The translations under genes and the position numbers were made by a program. The notes under the pieces are model-generated. The model was not told the DNA's origin. It saw nothing but the letters and a program-made list of their open reading frames with translations, and did no database searches. Shown here piece after piece: positions 46,789 through 55,400 of a stretch of 64,000 nucleotides of DNA. The first letter of the stretch is position 1; each line of letters opens with the position of its first letter. Source of the stretch: OLB9 sp041392785 (GTDB lineage: Bacteria > Bacteroidota > Bacteroidia > Chitinophagales > Saprospiraceae); contig JAWKLK010000002.1 of assembly GCA_041392785.1 (NCBI GenBank), positions 186,001-250,000 on the forward strand, given 5' to 3'.

Positions 46789-48192
46789 ATGAATAAATTC
46801 ATCATTATAGTATTCTTGTGGATTGCATGCTTTGATTATACGGTTTGCCAACAGGACCAAGAAATGCTTTTGATGCATGATTTTGTGAAATCCGTAGTAA
46901 ACCAACATCCAAAGTCTGCGCAAGCAAACCTGTTGATAGAAATGGCACAAGCGAAGTTACTCGAAACCAAAGGTAAATTTGATCCTATTTTGAAGAGTGA
47001 TTTAGGAGAAAAATCTTTTTCTGACAAATTATATTATCATAAATACCAAACAGAATTGGTTATTCCTACCGCTATTGGACTTGATCTAGTAACAGGATAT
47101 CAGAAGAACTATGGAAATTATTTAAACCCAGAAGCTACCACAGATAGATCAGGATTGTGGAATTTTACACTTGAACTCGATGTATTGCAAGGGTTGATAC
47201 GCAATGAACGGCGAATAGCAATGGATCAAGCAAAGGTACATCGGGAAATGGCATTTAATGAGAAGGATTTGGCATTGAATGATTTGATTTTTGAAGCATG
47301 TTTTACTTATCTACAATGGCAAATGATATTTTTTTATAATAATATTTTAAAAGAAAATACGGACATTGCCAAAATATATTACAATATCACAAAAGAAACT
47401 TACTTGGGTGGTGAAAAGACAGCATTGGATACTCTAGAGTCATTCATCGCATTTAAAGACGCAGAGTTACTTCTACAAAAAAATACGATGGAATTGACTA
47501 AGATGCAATATGCAATGAAAAATTTTTTATGGTATGAAGGAACACCACTTGAGCAAAAAGAGGAAATAATCTTACCTGAAAATGTAGATAGTTCGGAAAA
47601 ACTTTTGAGTAATATATTGTCCAATGATATTGCAATGCTAGACAATCCTATCCTAAAGGTTTACGAAAATAAATTAAAGATTTTAGAGCTTGATATGAGA
47701 TTGAAAAGGGAGAAGTTAAAACCTAAGTTAAAACTCAAATATAACAGTTTGTTGTCTACTGAGGAAGGTGTTTTTTCTCCTACTTTTGCTTCAAAAGATT
47801 ATGTGTATGGCTTTAGTTTCTCAATGCCGTTGTTTTTACGATCTGAAAGAGGAGCTTTGAGTACAAGTAAATTGAAAATGGAAGAGACTAATTTGACATT
47901 AATGGATAAAAATAATCAAATTAAAAACTCAATTGAAAACTATAAAGTCCAACTGGAATATATCAAGTCCCAAATAGCATTGTTGACCTCTAATATCAAT
48001 AGTTATAAAGTTCTCATGGATAGTGAAAGAATAAAATTTGAATTAGGAGAAAGTTCTGTCTTTTTACTCAATAAAAGACAAGACAAATACATAGAAGCTA
48101 GGCTAAAACTAATCACTGAATGGTTTAAACTACAAACTATTCAATTGAACTATTTGTATTATACTAATACTCTAAGTAAGCTTATCAATTAA
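46789..48192 (+). CDS. TolC-family outer-membrane protein of a type I secretion system
   Basis: 467 residues with signal peptide (FIIIVFLWIACFDYTVCQQ) and TolC coiled-coil repeats (KSVVNQHPKSAQANLLIEMAQAKLLETKGKFDP; the C-terminal helix includes ERIKFELGESSVFLLNKRQDKYIEA, a characteristic motif). Begins at the base after the HlyD stop. The CRISPR array starts only about 10 bp past its stop codon, and part of the array's first unit (CAATTAA) may include the stop itself. Confidence 0.92.
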   Translation: MNKFIIIVFLWIACFDYTVCQQDQEMLLMHDFVKSVVNQHPKSAQANLLIEMAQAKLLETKGKFDPILKSDLGEKSFSDKLYYHKYQTELVIPTAIGLDLVTGYQKNYGNYLNPEATTDRSGLWNFTLELDVLQGLIRNERRIAMDQAKVHREMAFNEKDLALNDLIFEACFTYLQWQMIFFYNNILKENTDIAKIYYNITKETYLGGEKTALDTLESFIAFKDAELLLQKNTMELTKMQYAMKNFLWYEGTPLEQKEEIILPENVDSSEKLLSNILSNDIAMLDNPILKVYENKLKILELDMRLKREKLKPKLKLKYNSLLSTEEGVFSPTFASKDYVYGFSFSMPLFLRSERGALSTSKLKMEETNLTLMDKNNQIKNSIENYKVQLEYIKSQIALLTSNINSYKVLMDSERIKFELGESSVFLLNKRQDKYIEARLKLITEWFKLQTIQLNYLYYTNTLSKLIN

Positions 48193-48202
48193 GCATGTTA
48201 AC

Positions 48203-48776
48203 ACAATAAGATAGTTTATGAATAAATACTGATATTTGTGACACTCATGGACTGCACAAAGTTATGAGCTATCCTGTTGTGAATTGCTTTTGTTCCTTGA
48301 CCCGAGCGAAGCGAATCGATGAATGCAATTAAAAAACAATAAGATAGTTTATGAATAATTACTGATATTTGTGACAGCTGAATTTTGCATAAAAAAAGAT
48401 GTCATACTGTTGTGAATTGCTTTTGTTCCTTGACCCGAGTGAAGCGAATCGATGAATACAATTAAAAAACAATAAGATAGTTTATGAATAATTACTGATA
48501 TTTGTGACAGCTGGTGGAGCATACCAGGTTCTCACACACCTGTTGTGAATTGCTTTTGTTCCTTGACCCGAGCGAAGCGAATCGATGAATACAATTAAAA
48601 AACAATAAGATAGTATATGAATAAATACTGATATTTGTGACAGCGATTTAACAACAGTCAAAACATGGAATATGTTGTGAATTGCTTTTGTTCCTTGACC
48701 CGAGCGAAGCGAATCGATGAATACAATTAAAAAACAATAAGATAGTCTATGAATAAATACTGATATTTGTGACAGC
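48203..48776 (+). repeat. Enlarged CRISPR repeats with a shared 57-nt insertion
   Basis: Four complete units and one truncated. The insertion begins CCCGAGCGAAGCGAATCGAT and ends AGATAGTTTATGAATA. Small differences between units (CGAGC/CGAGT, GAATG/GAATA, GTTTATG/GTATATG/GTCTATG, ATTACTG/AATACTG) show they have diverged, unlike the uniform regular repeats. Spacers between them are unrelated to one another, so these are not tandem duplications of a whole repeat-spacer unit. Confidence 0.9.
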
Positions 48777-50596
48777 GTCAGTCATAGGGCCAGCGCCTAC
48801 ACGGTAGTTGTGAATTGCTTTTGTTCCTTGAAATACTGATATTTGTGACAGCTGGTGGAATGTAACAAACCGCATTGATTAGTTGTGAATTGCTTTTGTT
48901 CCTTGAAATACTGATATTTGTGACAGCTTAAAAAAGATGATAACCGACAAAAAACCAGTTGTGAATTGCTTTTGTTCCTTGAAATACTGATATTTGTGAC
49001 AGCAAAGGTCTTTGGATGTTATTAAGAACATTGGTTGTGAATTGCTTTTGTTCCTTGAAATACTGATATTTGTGACAGCTTGTTCCAAATATCGGTAAAT
49101 ATCTTATCAGTTGTGAATTGCTTTTGTTCCTTGAAATACTGATATTTGTGACAGCTGCGCAAATCTATTTTGCTGGGTACTCTAAGTTGTGAATTGCTTT
49201 TGTTCCTTGAAATACTGATATTTGTGACAGCAATTTGATCCATCCCACCATCCATTGCTTTGTTGTGAATTGCTTTTGTTCCTTGAAATACTGATATTTG
49301 TGACAGCTATCGATGATTTTTTACCACTCGATCCCAAGTTGTGAATTGCTTTTGTTCCTTGAAATACTGATATTTGTGACAGCCCAAAATCAAATGTTCT
49401 GCAAAACGCTGTGTTGTGAATTGCTTTTGTTCCTTGAAATACTGATATTTGTGACAGCTTATCAAATTATTGATCTGCAAATCGCCGTGTTGTGAATTGC
49501 TTTTGTTCCTTGAAATACTGATATTTGTGACAGCATTCAGGCAATTCATCTACATGCTGAAGGAGTTGTGAATTGCTTTTGTTCCTTGAAATACTGATAT
49601 TTGTGACAGCTCTTTTGTTCAAGATATTCAACTCTATTGTGTTGTGAATTGCTTTTGTTCCTTGAAATACTGATATTTGTGACAGCTATGAAGATTTATG
49701 AATCTTCGCTTGATGAGTTGTGAATTGCTTTTGTTCCTTGAAATACTGATATTTGTGACAGCTTGTATGCTGGAAGTGTAATTAGAGATAAGTTGTGAAT
49801 TGCTTTTGTTCCTTGAAATACTGATATTTGTGACAGCCTTATCAAAGATAGAGTCATTTCATCTGGAGTTGTGAATTGCTTTTGTTCCTTGAAATACTGA
49901 TATTTGTGACAGCAGAAGGAGAGAAACCTTATTGTTACCCTCTGTTGTGAATTGCTTTTGTTCCTTGAAATACTGATATTTGTGACAGCCATATAGAGTA
50001 TATAATTTCTACAGCTGGTGTTGTGAATTGCTTTTGTTCCTTGAAATACTGATATTTGTGACAGCGATAGCGTAATGATATTACTTGTTTTTTGTGTTGT
50101 GAATTGCTTTTGTTCCTTGAAATACTGATATTTGTGACAGCATGGTAAACTATATGTGGAGCGCGCTGATGTTGTGAATTGCTTTTGTTCCTTGAAATAC
50201 TGATATTTGTGACAGCTTTGTTGTTGCTAGATTGATACGAGCTACTGTTGTGAATTGCTTTTGTTCCTTGAAATACTGATATTTGTGACAGCAATGCTAC
50301 GCAGGAAGTAGCATCACAATCTGTTGTGAATTGCTTTTGTTCCTTGAAATACTGATATTTGTGACAGCTCTTGCATTTAAATTAAGACCAGATGATGCGT
50401 TGTGAATTGCTTTTGTTCCTTGAAATACTGATATTTGTGACAGCTTACAGGTAGTGTAGTTAAATTATTATCAAGTTGTGAATTGCTTTTGTTCCTTGAA
50501 ATACTGATATTTGTGACAGCAATTGGGATTATAATCACTTCCAAATGAACGTTGTGAATTGCTTTTGTTCCTTGAAATACTGATATTTGTGACAGC
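48203..50596 (+). CRISPR. Type II-C CRISPR array: 24 regular 46-nt repeats plus 4 enlarged repeats and one truncated
   Basis: Twenty-four regular repeats start at 48807 and every 75-76 bp to 50551. They open GTTGTGAATTGCTTTTGTTC, end ATATTTGTGACAGC, and I saw no differences among them. Spacers are 29-30 bp and all distinct. Repeats 1-4 (48276, 48409, 48542, 48674) are 103 nt long because the same 57-nt segment sits between bases 25 and 26. A further unit at 48203-48244 keeps only the right part. This gives 28 spacers in all. The tracrRNA pairs with repeat bases 2-20, so crRNAs are read on the + strand, against the cas operon. Degenerate copies at the left suggest the old end is there and the leader is beside cas2. 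Confidence 0.98.
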
Positions 50597-50674
50597 ATAC
50601 CTGTATTTAAGTAGTTGTATTTCAAGTGTTTACATCCTTGTTTAGAATGGCAAAAACACAAATGTCAGCGTGTT
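50597..50674. other. Putative CRISPR leader between array and terminator
   Basis: Seventy-eight bp of unique AT-rich sequence directly after the last perfect repeat, beginning ATACCTGTATTTAAGTAG. It lies at the end where all repeats are uniform and next to the adaptation genes, the expected place for spacer insertion. The assignment rests on repeat degeneracy at the opposite end. Confidence 0.45.
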
Positions 50675-50700
50675 AAAAAGCCGGATTTCCGGCTTTTTTT
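50675..50700. terminator. Bidirectional terminator between CRISPR array and cas2
   Basis: AAAAAGCCGG and CCGGCTTTTT form a 10-bp stem around a short loop, flanked by A and T runs on both sides. It can stop both the rightward crRNA transcripts and the leftward cas transcript. Confidence 0.9.
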
Positions 50701-50724
50701 ATTTCTACGATATTCTTTTCATTT

Positions 50725-51060
50725 TTAAAATAATTCTAATTGTTCGGGCATATTGGTTGGTTGTTTTGGCTTCTTACCATAAAAAAACTCCAATCTACCA
50801 AATTGCGCATCTGTGATCTCAAATACGATGACTTGCCCTAAAGGTGGTAGTTTGGACTTTACTCTTTTTTTATGTACTTCGGCATTTTCTCTACTACTGC
50901 AGTGACGGGCGTACATGCTATACTGGAGCATCTTGAAACCGTCATTTAAAAGAAATTTTCTGAATTTACTGTACTCCTTCCGGTCTTTTTTGGTTTCTGT
51001 TGGCAAGTCAAAGTGTACGAATACCCACATGATTTGATATTTGTTGAGTCGATTTAACAT
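50725..51060 (-). CDS. cas2: CRISPR-associated endoribonuclease/integrase subunit Cas2
   Basis: 111 residues, ferredoxin-like Cas2 fold with WVFVHFDLPTETKKDRKEYSKFRKFLL and LPPLGQVIVFEITDAQFGRLEFFYG. It acts as the scaffold of the Cas1-Cas2 spacer integrase. Its ATG overlaps the cas1 stop (ATGTTAA), so the two are translationally coupled. Last gene of the cas operon, ending at the bidirectional terminator. Confidence 0.96.
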   Translation of the reverse strand: MLNRLNKYQIMWVFVHFDLPTETKKDRKEYSKFRKFLLNDGFKMLQYSMYARHCSSRENAEVHKKRVKSKLPPLGQVIVFEITDAQFGRLEFFYGKKPKQPTNMPEQLELF

Positions 51061-51965
51061 AGTAGGTCTGGATATAATATTTTACGAGCGGTGCCTTGGT
51101 AGCATTTGACCAGACTAGCCGTTGTACGCTGTGCACCTACCATGAGTGGACTATCTTTGCCTTGGATACTGATATCGATGACAGGTATTTTGAGCAGATA
51201 AACCTTGTCTTCTATGGATAGTTCTTCGTGGATTTCATTTTTGTCTTTGATGTAGTCAAGAATGTATCGATCTACGATAGGTCTATATGGCTCCATGATG
51301 TCGTCTGCTAGACAGTAGGCATTGTATTTATTGGTATGATGGATACCTAGTACAGGTAAGCAACCACTTGCTACCAGGTTTCTTGCGATGACGGCTCTTA
51401 GGATAGCATATCCATAGTTGAATAGTGCATTTGGTCCGCCTTCGTCTCTTCCTCGGGTTACTTCGTATTTTTCTAATATTTGTTGCCAATAGATGGCTGC
51501 TGCTTGCCCTTCATAGTTTTCGGTATCTCCACTACTAATGCGAGGTATCATTTTGTCTAAGTGCAATGTTTTATATCCCAATAGTCGCAATAGTTTTGCT
51601 TGGTTTTGGATTTTGGTAACGATGGTTTGTTTCCAGAGTTGTTTTTTAAGTGGTTCGCTTGCTTCTATCTGATATCGCACTTTTTGAGTGTAGGTATCAT
51701 TGGCGATGAGTGGTAAGGTCATGGCAAGTGGTAGATGATTAGGACCACACCAAATTATGACTGCATTGTTTTCTTGAAGAGATGTGATAACTGTATGGGT
51801 AAAAGTGACTTGGGGATGATCAGCTACGACGATGCCTATGTCTTCTATAGGTATTGTGATATGATCTTTTTCATCATCAGGTGCATTTGGTTTCCTAATA
51901 CATAGTTGGCTGTGTTTTACAGATAAATATGCTGAATTCCCGAAATATAGTGTACGCTTTATCAT
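51054..51965 (-). CDS. cas1: CRISPR-associated integrase Cas1 (type II-C)
   Basis: 303 residues starting MIKRTLYFGNSAYLSVK, the usual type II start; an in-frame ATG 51 bp upstream would add an unlikely extension. Metal-binding catalytic residues are E152 (NYEGQAAAIYW), His209/210 (LGIHHTNKYN) and D222/E225 (LADDIMEPYRP). It inserts new spacers into the array with Cas2. No csn2 or cas4 is found, which places the locus in subtype II-C. Confidence 0.96.
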   Translation of the reverse strand: MIKRTLYFGNSAYLSVKHSQLCIRKPNAPDDEKDHITIPIEDIGIVVADHPQVTFTHTVITSLQENNAVIIWCGPNHLPLAMTLPLIANDTYTQKVRYQIEASEPLKKQLWKQTIVTKIQNQAKLLRLLGYKTLHLDKMIPRISSGDTENYEGQAAAIYWQQILEKYEVTRGRDEGGPNALFNYGYAILRAVIARNLVASGCLPVLGIHHTNKYNAYCLADDIMEPYRPIVDRYILDYIKDKNEIHEELSIEDKVYLLKIPVIDISIQGKDSPLMVGAQRTTASLVKCYQGTARKILYPDLLC

Positions 51966-52020
51966 AGGCGAAGTATTTGATATGGGTATATCAAATACTT
52001 TGCCAAATAAATACATGTAT

Positions 52021-52494
52021 TTATTGTTTTTTGTGTTGCTGTATTTTTTGGAGTTCTTCGATGTCAGCTTTATCTTTTAGTCTGCCTGTAGTCATTTTCA
52101 TAAGTACCAAATCATTATAGTGAACAAAAGGAAGTTGAAGATCATCAAATTCCATCAATACAACTTTAGTGTAAGCATCATTAAAATCTACATGACTGAC
52201 TTTAGTCAAAAAATCGATTTTTTGTGGTATTGTCCCCATGCTAAATACCGTGGCTTCGTTAAAATCCATTTGATTCAAAATCTCCAATTCACTATCATCA
52301 AATTTTAGGTATTTAAAAGAATCGATTAAAGCCACTTTATTTTGATTTGATGGATCTATCCAAAGATCAAGATCTCCTGTGGTCCGTGTATAACCATAGG
52401 CAATCACTGCATATCCACCTATTAGTAAAAACCGTACCTGATAGCGAAGTAAGGCATCTAAAACCATGATATGTTCTGGATAAAATAGGTTCAT
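52021..52494 (-). CDS. Nucleotidyltransferase-fold protein inside the cas operon
   Basis: 157 residues of the DNA polymerase-beta/MNT nucleotidyltransferase superfamily. It has the GG signature (LLIGGYAVIAYGYTRTTGDLDLWID, with D41 and D43 as metal ligands) and a third carboxylate candidate D94 in IPQKIDFLTK. Relatives serve as nucleotide-adding toxins or antitoxins (AbiEii, MNT) or as uncharacterised housekeeping proteins; no HEPN partner is adjacent. Its ATG overlaps the cas9 stop (ATGA) and cas1 follows 55 bp later, so it is co-transcribed with the CRISPR genes. This is not a standard type II component. Confidence 0.85.
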   Translation of the reverse strand: MNLFYPEHIMVLDALLRYQVRFLLIGGYAVIAYGYTRTTGDLDLWIDPSNQNKVALIDSFKYLKFDDSELEILNQMDFNEATVFSMGTIPQKIDFLTKVSHVDFNDAYTKVVLMEFDDLQLPFVHYNDLVLMKMTTGRLKDKADIEELQKIQQHKKQ

Positions 52495-55400
52495 AAGTTT
52501 AATTTTTTAATGGTGAATTTGCCCGGGAAATTTGGGCTTATAGATCGTTCGCCAAATATTCTTTTAATCAACTCTAAGGTTTGCTTTAATCTTTCCTGCA
52601 TGGCTAAGGATGCGCTGTACTTAGCTTCTTGTTGATTTATTTCAACATGATCCGCATAAAATGTTAATTTAGGTTGATATGAGACTGCTGGTTCAGATGC
52701 TGTAAAACTTTGATCTATGTCATTCAAAGGATAATGGTGCAGTTGGGTATGAGCATATGGTTTAATGTTTCCAAGTCTATCTACTTGTAATTTTATGCAA
52801 TGCTCTTTAATTGACCTTCCTCCAATCATTTCGTAACAATTTTGACTGCCAAATTCTACTTTATTTATAATAGGCGAAGCAATATCATGTTTTATAAAAT
52901 AGATTTGTTTACCGCTATATTTTTGTACTATGTAAATATTTTTTGCCCTGTTCGCTTTATCCTGCCAATATTCAAAGTACTTAGGATTTGATTTATCTAT
53001 TATCGTTTCTTCTTCTTTATCTGGCATATACACGAAATCACTTTGTTTTAGTGTAAATAATAATTTTGCCTCATTTTTCTTTTCAAAATACTCATTGAAT
53101 ACTAAATCTTTGTTGAAATTGTGCTTATCAGGTGAGTTATTAAATTCAGACTTAAGCAAATTTGCGGCATCAAAGAAAGTAATAATATCATAAAATCTTT
53201 TCTTTTCGATTTCACCAGTCTTTTTATTTAACTCATCTCTTTCCATAACTGCAAAAAGGTAATTATCTCCAGTAGCAACGAAAAGTGAATTATTAAATGA
53301 TTTTTCTCTATTCAGTTTCTGTAAAGAAAAATTTTCATCAGCTTCATCAGAACCTTCAGTTAAATTATCTAATGGTGAAATTTTAATTTTATTTATTTTA
53401 ATGTATTTTTTGTTTGGATATTTCTCCTTAAATTTTTCTTCTTCCATTTTATAAAATTCTTCAATGCCATTTTTGGAGAATGAGATTTGGAAATCGAATT
53501 CATTTTTGGAAACATGATTTTCAATTGATTCTTTTGTACTTTGGTCAATTATTCTCTCTTTCAATTCTTCATAATCCTTAAAGCTAAACTTTTTAGTGCC
53601 AAGTTTTGATAAACCAAAATCTTCGAATGGATTTTTGTAGTAAATCTTTATTTTAGAAATTGGGGTATGTGGTTTAGGATTACCTTTATCATCTCTTCTG
53701 TTAGCAAGTTTGTTATTCAATTCTAAAATTCCTTCCGCTGAAAATGCTTCTTCTTTATTTCCTTTAAAGACAATTTCGAGATGATTTTTGATCATTTTTC
53801 TCAAAAACTCGTTGCAAATTTTTTCGATAGTTTTTTCAGTAGCAAATTTTTTCCCTGCGAATTTAATAAGTGGTATTTTGTACGATTCTTTTCCTTGAGA
53901 TTTACCATAAATTGTTTCTTGATGCAATTGTCCTCTTAATTTTATTTGAGGTACGTCATTTTTATCTTTTTGAATCAATAGTTTGTCCTTAGGTTTATGT
54001 GAAACAATCATATTATTTAATGCCTTTTCAACGTCAGCAGGAAAACTTTCCCACGGTTTCTCAATTCTACTCAATTTTTCTATTTGAGTAATTATTTTCT
54101 CCCTTTCATTTTTTTCAAGAGACATAATTTCGTCTAGTAATTCATCATTGCTTCCTTGAAAATTCGGAAGTAAATCTTTTCTATTTTTACTTAACCAATC
54201 TTGCAATTCTTTATTTAGGTTATTTAGTCTTTGTATGTGGGCCGGTTGAGTACAAGCAACTATCAAAGCATCAATTGCATGATGCCTGTGGTCAATGCGT
54301 TTTGTCCAATCTTTGATTACTAATTTGTTATTTTTATATTGGATAAAATTTTGTTTAAAAGAGTCTAAATAATTTTTTTTATCCAGCAATAACTCATTAT
54401 AATCATTTCCTGCTTTTTCGTAGTCATCTTTTCTTTTGATATACTCCTTATGGTAGGTTTCATAAACCGAATTAAGATAAGAATCCATAGAAATTAGATT
54501 TTCATATCTAGGCATTAAGATCTTTTTAAACTTGTCTGTTAAGCCCCATTGATTCCTCAAATAATCAGTTACTCCACCTGTAGTTGTTTTTACTTTGTCA
54601 TTACCAACTATTTTGTAAAGTTCCTCTTTGGTTCTAGTGGCAATGTATTGCGTGTCTTTTATTTGTCTTGTGATTGGGTCTTCTGGCACTTTGGTGGCTA
54701 ATAAATTTTGCCTTTTTTTGCCAGTAAATCTCTTATTTACTTCATCAATGAATCGTTCCTTATTTAATAAAGTTTCTGTTGTTGAACCTATTTCAAAGTA
54801 CTCCATTGCGGTTCTATTTCCTTTGTCCTTATTTACAGATGTTTCGCAGATGATTTTATTAGTGAAAGAATCATCGAAATATCTCGATTTTGGAATAATG
54901 TGGTCTATATCATATTGTCCTTTATCAAACAAAGCCGATAATGAAATGGGTTTGCCTGTATAAGGTGAAACATGTCCTTGTTCTTCCCAAAGTTTCATTT
55001 TCTCCACTTCTGATTTTGAAGGGTCTTTATAGCTTTGAACAAATTTCTCTTCTAAGTTTTCTTGTGACATCCAAAGTTTAAATTTCTCGATATTTGCATT
55101 TGTAATTTCAACTTTATATTCTCTCAGCCTTTCTTTTATTCTACCATTTTCTTTCTGGTTAGCTTGATTTCTGGTATGTAATTTTTGTCTTTCACTAGCA
55201 CTGTTTTTTAGTTCTCTAGCAAGTTCAAGTCTAATCTCTGAAGGTTTTTCGCCATATTGTCTCCAAATTTCTTTTACAAGCATCAATGCTTCATTAATAA
55301 TTTGTTCAGCTAATGGATTTCTTAGTTCTCCTTGTAGTAGTGTTTTGATTTCTTTATAATCAGATATAAGTTGTTCTTTGGTGTAATCTTTTTCAGTATG

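Noticed and set aside
48879..50661. Several reverse-strand open frames of 77-119 residues repeating ISVFQGTKAIHN and NISISRNKSNSQ
   Set aside because: They are translations of the CRISPR repeats read backwards; the repeated peptides change only where spacers fall.
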